From: Prosopocoilus inquinatus
Taxonomy: Eukaryota; Arthropoda; Insecta; Coleoptera; Lucanidae
DNA length: 64,000 nt
Assembly: GCA_036172665.1 (NCBI GenBank)
Contig: CM069870.1
Location: 66,216,212-66,280,211, forward strand
Direction of reading: 5' to 3'
Numbering within the stretch: position 1 is the first letter of the stretch; every line of letters begins with the position of its first letter. The translations under genes were made by a program, and so were the position numbers. This document shows positions 22,301 to 30,668 of this stretch, one piece after another. The notes under the pieces are model-generated. The model saw only the letters and a program-made list of their open reading frames with translations. It ran no database searches and was not told where the DNA came from.

Positions 22301-24291
22301 GGTGAGTTGGCAATACTGTGCCGCCCCATTATGGGGAATTGCCGCAAACCAATCCTAGATCGCCCGCCCAGATTATTCCGGAAAGGAGTACGCAATAAAA
22401 ACGTTTCAAAAATAATTTTCTATGCAAACCAAAACTCTTACTGATGACGTCAAAATATGCGATTTCGATCTCTATTTATTAGATATAGACGACGGTAGGT
22501 GAGTTTATAAGTAAGCAGGCGACAGAAACATTGTTGATAGGTAGACAAATAAACAATTGACAAATAGAACCAAATTTACACGTGAAAAAATTAGATTTCC
22601 TTTTTTTTTTGGATTCGAAGAGTTGATAATTCTCGGTCTATACTTCAATTTTTTTTCTCACTCTTGCATGCTCTAAAACACATTCGTTCTCGCTCACATT
22701 TCTGCTCTCACCGCGCACGGAGCATGAAGTTGAAATGTAGAAGGTCGATTTTGAAATTTTAATAATTTAAAAAAATGAGATTACAATGTATTTCATTGAA
22801 AGTGAAAAGTTTTCTTGAAATATTTCAAAAAATATGTTTCGTGAAATTCTTACATCACTACCTGTTATACGGCATAGCTTCCTCCATATACTTAACCTCG
22901 ATGTTAATAATAATTGATTCCCGGAGTTAGATGAGGAAACTTTCGGTACGTAATAATTGTAATTCTAATTCCTGGAAAACTGGATTGTTCGCGTAAGCTT
23001 TAGCGATCCAGGATGATGTTCCGGCGATTCCGGGAAAGTGTTCCAGAGCTGCGCTCGGTAATGTATCATGATGTTGCGATGAATTAGGTTGTAACATTGC
23101 TGTAACGATGCGTGAACATTCCAATTGTAGACATTCAACAATGGGGAGTGCTTAGCCCATCTCTGATTCAATAAAAATCTTGGTGTTATTAAGACTATTT
23201 CTTTTTAGATTTGTATTCTTGTAGATTAAGGGTTTGTTCCGAGGATCTACCTCGTCTATTCCGAGGGCCTTCGTGGGATCCACCGCCCAACTTACCTCGT
23301 TCGATTACGCGAAGCAGTGGCTTCAGAAATACCAAATATTCCCCGAGTTTCCCATAATGCAGTCGTTCATCGCCAGCATGATCGGGGGCGTCATGCTCAG
23401 TCTGATGATGACCCCCTTCGACCTGATCACCACTCGAATGTATAATCAAGGTATTAAATTAATTGGGGAAAATTTTCCGTCCTGGTTTTAAACGCCAATA
23501 GTTTGACGCTGCCAAGAATCTATGTAGGATGTAATTGGGTAATAAATGTTTTGGCAGTACGAATTAGAAACAAAATAGTAGACCTTGTCTTAATATAAAA
23601 AAAGAAAAGAAAAATCAAATTTAGTTGTTTGTTGATGTTGAGGTCCCTTTTCAGCATTTTAACTGGGAACTATAATTTTGTATTTTCATCCGGACAATTC
23701 ATCAAAAATTTAACAAATGTATAGCAGCGGGTATTAAAATCTGGGCATGTTGGAAACCTTACTTTAAAATTTTAGACGTTTAGTACGCGTACAAGCAAGT
23801 GTCACTCTAGTAATTCTGATGCTTAATACAAATTCCTATTTATTTCATATTTTGCCAGATGCCTTAATAAACTACCGTTCAAAAGTACATAACTGACTTT
23901 GCCACAGGAAGGTTGGACAGAAGAAGGAGTTGTTGGAAGATTTCAGCTTAATAACTTTTACATTTCAAATTTTTCTTCCTACATTATTTTTTAAATAAAA
24001 GCCTGATTTATCAAATTTTTGTACAAACGCATGATGACTACCTACTTATAAGTCAAACTGATGCCGAGGAGCTAAAAACTATCGTTTTTTTTAGGTGTGG
24101 ATAGCAGTGGAAAGGGGTTATTGTATAGCAGTTACATGGATTGCGTCTTAAAGGTTTGGAGGTCGGAAGGATTTCTGGGTTTTTACAAAGGACTCGGCGC
24201 CTCTTATATCCGTCTTGGCCCGCACACAGTTTTGTGTCTAGTGTTTTGGGACGAACTGAAAGCGGCCTATAGCAAACTAGGTTTAAATTGA
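13399..24291 (+). CDS. SLC25A35: SLC25 mitochondrial carrier, SLC25A34/35-like, four coding exons
   Basis: Coding exons are 13420-13663, 17794-18032, 23225-23450 and 24095-24291: 906 nt including TGA, 301 residues, the usual SLC25 length. All introns are GT-AG and phases match (1, 0, 1). The protein has three repeats of the carrier fold. Their signature motifs are [14 protein letters not shown] (repeat 1), [13 protein letters not shown] (repeat 2) and [14 protein letters not shown] (repeat 3, Thr in place of the basic residue). [20 protein letters not shown] closes repeat 3. It should sit in the inner mitochondrial membrane with six helices. The N-terminal repeat most resembles SLC25A34/35, relatives of yeast oxaloacetate carrier OAC1. 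The A34 versus A35 choice and the substrate are not settled by the sequence. An acceptor at 13397-13398 just before the ATG implies an upstream non-coding exon. Confidence 0.92.
13420..13663 (+). CDS. SLC25A35: carrier gene exon 1 (coding part)
   Basis: Starts ATGGATTTTGCC and ends AGATTAG|gtattc in phase 1. Encodes [12 protein letters not shown] through NGFRL plus the first base of Gly. Carries the first carrier signature PLEVIK. An open frame continuing past 13663 into AAGAAAAAAAAA is intron read-through and not protein. Confidence 0.92.
13771..16474. repeat. CAGGGTGT inverted repeats bounding 2.7 kb of intron 1
   Basis: The left arm (13771 to about 13980) begins TA-CAGGGTGTGTCAAG. The right arm (about 16258-16474) is its diverged reverse complement, ending ACACCCTG-TA. 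Paired landmarks include GGAGGTGATAAAGG, GGCAAATGTAA, GTTGGGAACCGCTGAC and TCTGACGTATTA. The arms are roughly 70% alike by eye. Either one long DNA element with TA ends or two oppositely oriented MITEs; no transposase is visible between them. Confidence 0.55.
15508..15837 (-). mobile_element. probable solo LTR, Gypsy-like
   Basis: A 330-bp segment begins TGTTACG and ends GTGACA. On the minus strand it has a TATA box (CTATATAAG, near 15710) at a plausible place. TGTTACG is the same terminal heptamer as in the intact Gypsy LTRs at 24578 and 30669, and the orientation is the same. Flanking 4-mers are ATAT and AAAT, so the target duplication is imperfect. No internal coding region is present. Confidence 0.5.
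16868..17005. repeat. minisatellite, about 24-bp unit, six copies
   Basis: Imperfect tandem copies of TTTAAACATTCTCCTTCACT with a variable T-run lie in intron 1 of the carrier gene. Confidence 0.8.
17794..18032 (+). CDS. SLC25A35: carrier gene exon 2
   Basis: Acceptor ttattttctag at 17783-17793, donor GGT|gtaaga after 18032. Encodes the Gly-Ala-Tyr-Asp junction through NIYKEHG. It contains the second signature PFYLVK, where an aromatic residue replaces the usual acidic one, and a short His-rich loop. Confidence 0.92.
18347..19619 (-). mobile_element. mariner element copy 2, full length, in carrier intron 2
   Basis: Complete 1,273-bp mariner flanked by TA (18345-18346 and 19620-19621). Terminal inverted repeats of about 25 bp: CGTGGGCTGTTGGAAAAGTT at the left and CGTGGGCTGCTGGAAAATTT (reverse complement) at the right. 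Orientation is opposite to the host carrier gene. It belongs to the same family as copy 1 at 1-996 but differs in its indels, so the two are independent insertions. Confidence 0.93.
18360..19416 (-). pseudogene. mariner transposase, frameshifted
   Basis: Starts [20 protein letters not shown] at 19416 and contains the helix-turn-helix region. Compared with copy 1 it has lost five codons after QKQGR. A 1-bp deletion near 19015 breaks the frame after FNEVVQ, and a second frameshift lies near 18660 after the HYDNASSH motif. All three catalytic aspartates (TGDETW, HYDNAS, LSPND) are still encoded, 34 residues apart between the second and third once the frame break is allowed for. The C-terminus is also disrupted. 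Non-functional as it stands. Confidence 0.88.
20056..20183. repeat. Harbinger-type MITE
   Basis: A 128-bp palindromic element flanked by TTA duplications (20053-20055 and 20184-20186). Terminal repeats are GGTCCAGTTTTACA and, on the other strand, GGCCCAGTTTTACA. The TTA target and G-rich ends fit PIF/Harbinger MITEs. It lies in intron 2 of the carrier gene. Confidence 0.75.
20898..20942 (-). ncRNA. hammerhead-like ribozyme motif A
   Basis: Minus strand. Stem I is GCGUA (20942-20938) with UACGC (20902-20898). The core is CUGAAGA (20937-20931), followed by one extra U. Stem II is GGCA/UGCC, then GAA, then a self-complementary stem III AUAC/GUAU (20911-20904) and U at the expected cleavage position. 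Stem I differs from motif C yet still pairs. The extra U between the core and stem II is not canonical, so activity is uncertain. Confidence 0.5.
21119..21163 (+). ncRNA. hammerhead-like ribozyme motif B (mutated)
   Basis: Plus strand. Same layout as motif C with stem II GGCAGC/GCUGCC and stem III AUAC/GUAU, but the core reads CCGAAGA instead of CUGAAGA, and the last stem I pair is A-C. Likely an inactive relative. Confidence 0.4.
21590..22260. repeat. A-rich interspersed repeat, copy 1
   Basis: A-rich segment sharing ordered landmarks with 35370-35712: ATTCAAGA, GGAAATTTACAAAAAA, AGAAAGAC, ACAAATGACGATC, GAGATATTCTCGAT, CTATGTTCGAA and a terminal TTATTATTATTATTA. No coding region. Confidence 0.6.
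22880..23171 (-). other. anonymous ORF-like island in intron 2
   Basis: The minus strand at 22927-23171 is open in two overlapping frames and its composition reads more protein-like than the flanking intron. No domain or family is recognised. It may be a fragment of an inserted element. Confidence 0.25.
23225..23450 (+). CDS. SLC25A35: carrier gene exon 3
   Basis: Acceptor tattcttgtag ending at 23224, donor CAAG|gtatta after 23450. Encodes IKGLFRGST through MYNQ plus one base of Gly. Contains the third signature PFDLITTR. Confidence 0.92.
24095..24291 (+). CDS. SLC25A35: carrier gene exon 4 (last)
   Basis: Acceptor ttttttttag ending at 24094. Encodes [13 protein letters not shown] through KLGLN and TGA at 24289-24291. 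An AATAAA hexamer at 24293-24298 follows only 1 nt after the stop. If used, the 3' UTR is extremely short; other signals further down are possible. The Gypsy element begins 286 bp downstream. Confidence 0.92.
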
Positions 24292-24577
24292 TAATAAATT
24301 TGCTAATTGTATATTTTGTTTTCTTTGTTTTTCGTTACCGTTCCATAACAATTGAAGCGTTTTTTTTTACGAAAACAGCCTTTGTCAGAAATTTAACAAA
24401 GTTAAGAACAACATCCATGAGGTGGCGCCAATCTCATTACATTCAGACATACTAAGATATTCCGTAAACACAATCTACATTCCAAATTAAAGCTACTTCA
24501 GTATTTCCGGTTGCACAAAAACAGTCTGTCCAGAAGGTTTTAACCAACAATAACCCTTTAACTGTATAAATTTATAT
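24292..24577. other. 3' flank of the carrier gene
   Basis: Short AT-rich gap between the carrier stop codon and the Gypsy element. It contains the AATAAA at 24293-24298 and nothing else recognised. Confidence 0.5.
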
Positions 24578-24902
24578 TGTTACGTTTCTATGGTTTGAGT
24601 TTATTTATTTAAACGAATAAAACACTCGATAAAAACTTAACCGTAATTTAATGAAGCTTAAAAACTAATTTATTTCTAACAATTTATTTTCACACTAAAA
24701 TCTAACTTCGACTATCGCTGCTCGAATTCGACTGACTGGTGAGTCAACCCCGGGCCATTTTATATCATTGCTGGCGTCTGGAAGTCTCGATTCTGGAAGA
24801 TTCTAGTTTGCTCCATATAGGCCCCGAACGCGTGACGGCCTATGACACATCGAAGCGGACCGACTTCCTGACGCCTTGCGCTAAGTCGGTTGGCTCGCCA
24901 CA
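24578..24902 (-). repeat. 3' LTR of the Gypsy element
   Basis: Downstream LTR in element orientation, 325 bp. The Gag-Pol frame ends inside it at 24840, so the last 20 codons plus the stop are LTR sequence. Confidence 0.95.
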
Positions 24903-27900
24903 CTGCCCCCTTCTTAGAAACGTTTCGTCTCGAAATGTTCCTGGTGATAGTCTTGAAGGAGGGTGTCGGAATCTACATGCTGGCCCATTCTTGCAACTTC
25001 CCGCCTGGAAGAAGTAACAGTCCACGGTTTTGCTGTTGCTGACTGTTGCCTGTGGGTGGTGGCTGCAGACTAGGACTTCAATTCCCGTTCTGTGGAAGAT
25101 GACTTCCAGCATGCTTCGAATTACTCTCCAGTCTAGTCCGTCCAATCCGCAGCCCAATTTGGGGATGGCTAACTTCATCTGATGGTTCTCTATTAGCTGT
25201 CTCCTCAGGCTATATAGGGCTCTCCACATAGTCACATAGTCAGGTTTACCGCTTGATGTCTTCTTAGTGACTAAATAATGCACGTGGCGCCTCCGATCTG
25301 CCGTCGAATCAACGATCTGCAAGCTCTTGCCTACCACGGGATGCTGTCTTCGTAGCTCCTCGATTTGGCCAAATTTCTTCTTAAACACCTGAGCGATTCC
25401 TTTGGACATTTTCAGGTCTTCTGCTACGCAGTGGGCCAGACTGTACTCCAGTGGCACTTTAAAGAGATCTTGTTGCTTCTCCGTGGTCACTCCAAACCGT
25501 GCCTTGCTTCCTTCGGCGTGATGAGACATGAAGGTTTCGAAGTTCACTTCGGAAACTTGCGCTCTTTGTACTGTCCCTTCATCTGCTTCTCCATGGTAAG
25601 GGGCTATCCGGTTGAAGTGGATTACTTTGGGTTTGCCATGGGGGACCTTCTTGATGCGGTAAACGACGTCGTTGATCCGTTTCATCACTTTGTAAGGACC
25701 TTCCCAAGAGGTCTGTAATTTTGGGGAGAGGCCTCGACGTCTTTGGGGGTTATAAAGCCAGACCAGTGCTCCAGGTTGGTATCCCCCGTGTTGAGCGTTG
25801 ATGTCATAGTGCTCCTTCATCCGATCGCTGGCCGCCTGTATATTGTGACGCACTTGGTTGTGGATATCATCCATTTTCCTGCGTAATTTGCTCACGTAAT
25901 CTTCGTCGGCAGAGACTTCGCCAGGCTTCACACCAAACTTCAGGTCGCAGGGCAGTCTCGGCTCTCGCCCGAATACCACTTTCGCGGGAGTCTCCCCTGT
26001 TGTCTCATGAACAGATGAGCGGTATGCCATTAGAAATAGGGGGATGTACGTGTCCCAGTCCCTCTGATGATTGGAAACGACCTTGGACAAATGTCGGTTG
26101 ATGGTTCTATTGAACCTTTCCACCATTCCGTCCGACTGTGGGTGGAGTGCAGTTGTTCTAGTTTTTCGTACGCCGAGCAGAGTACACACGTTCTTGAACA
26201 AGGCCGATTCAAAGTTCCTTCCTTGGTCTGAATGCAGCTCCATAGGTGCACCATACCGACTGATCCATTCCCTGACAAGGACTTCCGCAATAGTGACTGC
26301 CTCTTGGTTAGGTAGGGCGTAAGCTTCAACCCACTTGCTAAAGTAGTCCATTACCACGACGATGTACTTGTTTCCACCATTCGTTTCTGGAAACGGGCCG
26401 GCTACATCGATGGCAACTCTCTCAAAAGGACTTCCAACGTTGTACTGTCTCATGGGAGCCTTACCCCGCCTGTGGGGACCGTTACTGGCTGCGCAGACTG
26501 TACACTTTCTGCACCATTCCTTCACGTCTTCCTTGCAGTTCACCCAGTAAAATCTTTCGCGCACCTTCTCCATAGTCTTCTTAACTCCCAGATGCCCTCC
26601 CGAAGTTCCATCGTGAAGTTCCCTCAGAACTTCTGGCACCCTATTCTTGGGGATCAGTAACTGTGTCTTCTGTTCCATGCCTTCCTGATTCTCTATGCTT
26701 CGTCTCAGAAGACCACGATCCAACACTATGGAGTCCCACTGCGCCCAGTATGATTTTACGGACGGTGCACATGGTGCTACCTCTTCCCAGGTAGGCCTCG
26801 CGTCCCTGCTTTTCCATTCTAGCACTAATTTCAAATCCGGGTCGTTCTCCTGGTCTCTTCGCAGTTCTTCGCCTTGCCATTTGTCATCAACAATGGCTGT
26901 CCTCGCAGTCGTGGCTACTTTCTCGTCCAAACGACTACAGTGCTTACAGTCTTCGGCACAGGGTCTTCTCGACAGAGCATCGGCATTTCGATGGCTAGTT
27001 CCTGCCCGATGCTGAATTTCAAAATCGTACTCCTGAAGTCGTTCGATCCATCGTGCAACTTGCCCTTCTGGGTTCTTGAAACGGAGAAGCCATTTTAGAG
27101 CGGCGTGGTCGGTCCTCAGCAGGAAGCGTCTACCATACAAGTACTTGTAGAAGTGTTCTATCGTTTTTACGACGGCTAGCAATTCCCTTCTTGTGACGCA
27201 ATAGTTTCGTTCCGGCTTTGATAGGACTTTACTGAAGTAGCCGATCACCTTCTCTTGCCCCTCTTGTATCTGGGAGAGTACGCCACCAATTCCAACGTTG
27301 CTAGCATCTGTGTCCACGACGAACTTGCCTTCCGGGAGAGGATAACTCAGAATAGGAGCACTAACCAAGTACTGCTTTAGTTGTTCAAAGCCAATTTGAC
27401 ACTGTTGGTCCCATTCAAATGGACGACCTTCTTCAGTGAGTTTTGTTAACGGCTTAGCAATGTCTGCAAATCCAGGAACGTAGCGCCGATAGTAAGTGCA
27501 CAGGCCAAGGAAACTCCTTATTTGGTGTTTATTTGTGGGAGTTGGCCAGTCTTTCACGACCTGAATCTTCACAGGGTCCACGGCGATTCCGTTTCCATTA
27601 ACAATGTGCCCCAGGTAATTCACTTCCTTCTGGAACAGGTGACACTTCTTGAGGCTAAGCTTTAGTCCAGCTCCGCGAAGCCGCTGGAACACTCCTTCCA
27701 GGTTCCTTAGGTGGTCGTCGAACGTCTTTCCCACGACAATTATGTCGTCAAGGTACACCATGCACGTTGTCCAGGACAGACCTTTCAGAACCGTCTCCAT
27801 TAACCTCTCGAATGTCGCTGGGGCATTACATAACCCGAATGGCATCACTGTGAACTGCCACAGACCCATACCAATGGAAAACGCCGTCTTTTCTCGATCT

Positions 27901-30566
27901 TCGAGCGCCAGCTCCACTTGCCAATATCCACTCTTTAAGTCCAAAGTTGAGAAGATCTTTGAGCCGGCCAGGGTGTCCAGGGTATCATCAATCCGTGGCA
28001 AGGGATAGCTGTCCTTCTTGGTGACATTATTGAGTAACCGGTAGTCCACACAGAACCTGGTGGACCCATCCTTCTTCTTCACAAGCACTACTGGTGACGC
28101 CCACGGGCTGCTTGATGGTTCTATTACATTATCCTTTTCCATCTCGCGAATAATGCGTTCCGCTTCCTCACGCTTCGCCAACGGTAATCGCCTTGGAGCT
28201 TGACGGATAGGTCTTTCTTCTCCAGTCTCTATTTTGTGTTTCACGACATCAGTTCTTCCCTTGGATCCATTTTCTACCTCAAATACATCTTGATAGCGGC
28301 CGATCAGATTCTTTGCTTTTGTCTTCTGGTCTGGAGTCAATTCCTGGGCTGTTGACATAACCATTTCCCATAATTTCTTTGGGACTTTCGCTTCTGGCAC
28401 GTTTGTTTCAAGTTGCCGGGAGATGGAGGACACCATGGTGCAGCTTCCCAAGATTGTTCCTTTCTTGATATTGACAGAGAAACAATTGACGTTCATCAGG
28501 CGGACAGGTACTTCCTTCTTCGCCGTCAACAACATTTTCCCAACGAGGACTCCTCTTCCAATCCTTTGATCATCAGTATTAGGTTCAACCATAATGACTT
28601 GCCCATCTTGAAAAACACCGTCCAGTTTTGCGTCGACGATAACCTCAGTCCTGCTGGGTAATACAACGTCTTCAGCGAGGACTACTCGAGCGGCCACGTC
28701 CCCTCGTTGATGTAGAACCAACTCCTCATTATTGACCGCCATCACGCCACGCTTTAAGTCCAATTGGAACCCGTGGGCACACATGACGTCCATGCCCAAA
28801 ATTGCCTCGTCCTCTATATCTGCCACCAGTGCACGGTGTTTTATTGGAGTTGAACCAATGGTGATGATAACCTCTACTTCACCGTGGACAGTTGCTGATG
28901 TTCCAGTTGCAGTTTTCAGTCTCCACTTGGTCGGCTCGGTGCGTCCAGACGACTTAATGACGTCGGGTCTTAGGATGGTCTTCGTCGCACCCGTATCCAA
29001 CAACATGGTGTGAGGAATGTCATCAATGGTGACATCCACGAAGACACTGCTGGTTAACTGCCGTAGGAAAATTACTTGGTTGGCTTTCGTCTTTGGGGGC
29101 CTTTGAATACGGGTCGACGTTTGCCCCTCTGCACCGACCCGGCTTAGTTTAACTGTGGCTTCCCTGGATCCTGTCTGGGCTTTGGACATCGCCTGCGAAC
29201 ATGTCCTTCGTCCTGGCCTTTCCAGCGGCTTCTTCTTCTTGAGAAACTGTTCCACAATGCGGCGAACATCCTCGGCGGTGGCATATTCCTTGGATTGCCC
29301 CTTATTAGCAGATCCCACCTTGGCCTTGGTGGACTCTTCCTCTTCTTCCTCTTGGAAGTCCATAGCCGCTCGAACCTTGACATGCCCTCTTGAAACTCGT
29401 CTCGCCGCTTCAAATTCCAAGGCATAAGCTAATGCGTTCTTGGACGTCTTCGGATGGGTCATTCTCAATGCCTGCTGGTTGTCTGGGTCACGGATTCCAT
29501 CTATGAAGGTCTGCACCGTCAAACATTTGAGGAATTCAACAGGAGCTGTGGGATATGCCAACTGGGCCAGACGCGCAACGTCTGCTTCGAATTCCTGAAG
29601 AGTTTCTCCGGATTTCTGACAGCGATTCCTCAACTGCGCATGGTATACCTCGGTCAGATGGGCCTGTCCGTAACGCATTTCCATCCTATTCACCAGCTTG
29701 TCGAAGTCTTCTTGTTCTTCTGGCGGCATCGTCTGCAGCACATCGATAGCGTCCCCTCTCAAGGCCACAATTAACGAAGTGGCTTTTTCGCTGGCCGTCC
29801 ATCTGTTTGCCTTTGCTGCTGCTTCGAACTGTTTGAAGTAGTTGGGCCAAGAAGACTTTCCATCGAACGTTGGTGGTTTTATCTTCAGTTTAGAATTTTC
29901 TGTTGGTCCTTCCACAATTCGGGTTTCATTATTTTCTAGTACTTCTACTGGTGGCTGATCCCCGAACACTCGCAACCCCGCCATGATTTGTTCCAGATTT
30001 TTGATTTTATTATCCTGCTGGAATATTATTTCTTCCACATTTTCTTGAAGGTTTCTTGTTTCTTCCGATATTTTTACCACTAGTTTATCTTCGAGTCCTT
30101 TCGTCTGTTCTAGAAATTCACCCTTCAAATTTCCGGACTGTTCTAGAAGTTTCTCGTCGAAATTTCTGGATTGCTCTAGAAATTTCTCGTCTAAGTCTCT
30201 AGATTGTTCCAACAATTTATTTTGTAATTTGTCGAAATTTCCAGATTGTTCTAGAAGCTTCTCCTCTAAATTTCTGGATTGTTCTTGAAGCTTCTCGTCC
30301 AAATTTCTGGATTGTTCTCGAAGTTCGTCCTTGAAATTTCTGGATTGTTCTCGAAATTCATCCTTCAAGATTTTATTAAAATCGACGGGACCACACGAAA
30401 TTTCGAAAAGGAACGTCTCTGGATCTTCACCAGCTGTTAACAAATCGGATCGGAGACGCTGTTGAAGTGCGCCTTTCAAACCACAGGTTTCTAACTCTCG
30501 TTCTTCCAATTCGGTTTTTAATTCGGCCACTTTTAAGTCTTTCAACAACACTTTTCTCGTAGCCAT
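24840..30566 (-). CDS. Gypsy Gag-Pol polyprotein with C-terminal macrodomain and CCCH finger (1,908 aa)
   Basis: One uninterrupted frame. Order by residue: SAP-like helix pair 9-43; repeated coiled coil 70-200 built on an EQSRNLDEKLL-type unit; Gag capsid-like region 225-395; aspartic protease with LLDTGAT at 522-528; reverse transcriptase about 790-970 with YLDD at 938-941; RNase H with D1085, E1128 and D1153; integrase zinc-binding H1318, H1325, C1355, C1358; integrase core D1387, D1447, E1483 (35 residues between the last two); GPY module at 1623-1625. Beyond it, 1695-1835 resembles the OARD1/TARG1 macrodomain, with K1768 and D1809 at the positions of the known catalytic Lys and Asp. A CCCH zinc finger follows (C1850, C1858, C1864, H1868). 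No CCHC knuckle is seen in Gag and no envelope frame is present. Gag and Pol are in one frame, so no frameshift or stop suppression separates them. The start ATG lies 103 nt after the 5' LTR. Confidence 0.95.
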   Translation of the reverse strand: MATRKVLLKDLKVAELKTELEERELETCGLKGALQQRLRSDLLTAGEDPETFLFEISCGPVDFNKILKDEFREQSRNFKDELREQSRNLDEKLQEQSRNLEEKLLEQSGNFDKLQNKLLEQSRDLDEKFLEQSRNFDEKLLEQSGNLKGEFLEQTKGLEDKLVVKISEETRNLQENVEEIIFQQDNKIKNLEQIMAGLRVFGDQPPVEVLENNETRIVEGPTENSKLKIKPPTFDGKSSWPNYFKQFEAAAKANRWTASEKATSLIVALRGDAIDVLQTMPPEEQEDFDKLVNRMEMRYGQAHLTEVYHAQLRNRCQKSGETLQEFEADVARLAQLAYPTAPVEFLKCLTVQTFIDGIRDPDNQQALRMTHPKTSKNALAYALEFEAARRVSRGHVKVRAAMDFQEEEEEESTKAKVGSANKGQSKEYATAEDVRRIVEQFLKKKKPLERPGRRTCSQAMSKAQTGSREATVKLSRVGAEGQTSTRIQRPPKTKANQVIFLRQLTSSVFVDVTIDDIPHTMLLDTGATKTILRPDVIKSSGRTEPTKWRLKTATGTSATVHGEVEVIITIGSTPIKHRALVADIEDEAILGMDVMCAHGFQLDLKRGVMAVNNEELVLHQRGDVAARVVLAEDVVLPSRTEVIVDAKLDGVFQDGQVIMVEPNTDDQRIGRGVLVGKMLLTAKKEVPVRLMNVNCFSVNIKKGTILGSCTMVSSISRQLETNVPEAKVPKKLWEMVMSTAQELTPDQKTKAKNLIGRYQDVFEVENGSKGRTDVVKHKIETGEERPIRQAPRRLPLAKREEAERIIREMEKDNVIEPSSSPWASPVVLVKKKDGSTRFCVDYRLLNNVTKKDSYPLPRIDDTLDTLAGSKIFSTLDLKSGYWQVELALEDREKTAFSIGMGLWQFTVMPFGLCNAPATFERLMETVLKGLSWTTCMVYLDDIIVVGKTFDDHLRNLEGVFQRLRGAGLKLSLKKCHLFQKEVNYLGHIVNGNGIAVDPVKIQVVKDWPTPTNKHQIRSFLGLCTYYRRYVPGFADIAKPLTKLTEEGRPFEWDQQCQIGFEQLKQYLVSAPILSYPLPEGKFVVDTDASNVGIGGVLSQIQEGQEKVIGYFSKVLSKPERNYCVTRRELLAVVKTIEHFYKYLYGRRFLLRTDHAALKWLLRFKNPEGQVARWIERLQEYDFEIQHRAGTSHRNADALSRRPCAEDCKHCSRLDEKVATTARTAIVDDKWQGEELRRDQENDPDLKLVLEWKSRDARPTWEEVAPCAPSVKSYWAQWDSIVLDRGLLRRSIENQEGMEQKTQLLIPKNRVPEVLRELHDGTSGGHLGVKKTMEKVRERFYWVNCKEDVKEWCRKCTVCAASNGPHRRGKAPMRQYNVGSPFERVAIDVAGPFPETNGGNKYIVVVMDYFSKWVEAYALPNQEAVTIAEVLVREWISRYGAPMELHSDQGRNFESALFKNVCTLLGVRKTRTTALHPQSDGMVERFNRTINRHLSKVVSNHQRDWDTYIPLFLMAYRSSVHETTGETPAKVVFGREPRLPCDLKFGVKPGEVSADEDYVSKLRRKMDDIHNQVRHNIQAASDRMKEHYDINAQHGGYQPGALVWLYNPQRRRGLSPKLQTSWEGPYKVMKRINDVVYRIKKVPHGKPKVIHFNRIAPYHGEADEGTVQRAQVSEVNFETFMSHHAEGSKARFGVTTEKQQDLFKVPLEYSLAHCVAEDLKMSKGIAQVFKKKFGQIEELRRQHPVVGKSLQIVDSTADRRRHVHYLVTKKTSSGKPDYVTMWRALYSLRRQLIENHQMKLAIPKLGCGLDGLDWRVIRSMLEVIFHRTGIEVLVCSHHPQATVSNSKTVDCYFFQAGSCKNGPACRFRHPPSRLSPGTFRDETFLRRGQCGEPTDLAQGVRKSVRFDVS
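24903..24915 (-). promoter_or_regulatory. polypurine tract
   Basis: AAGAAGGGGGCAG in element sense ends at the 3' LTR boundary, the position where plus-strand DNA synthesis is primed. It also lies inside the open reading frame. Confidence 0.75.
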
Positions 30567-30650
30567 TGTTTTTTTTTTTTTCTATACTGTACTTATTTAA
30601 TAATCTGATTAAATTTAATTTACTTTAAATTGTTTATTTATTTGCACAAA

Positions 30651-30668
30651 CCCGCACACCGACACCAC
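30651..30668 (-). promoter_or_regulatory. candidate primer-binding site
   Basis: Directly adjoins the 5' LTR and reads GTGGTGTCGGTGTGCGGG in element sense. After the first G, TGG is complementary to a tRNA CCA end. I cannot name the tRNA. Confidence 0.5.

Noticed and set aside
24739..29774. Many plus-strand open frames within the Gypsy element
   Set aside because: They are shadows of the antisense 1,908-codon Gag-Pol frame, which contains all recognisable domains.
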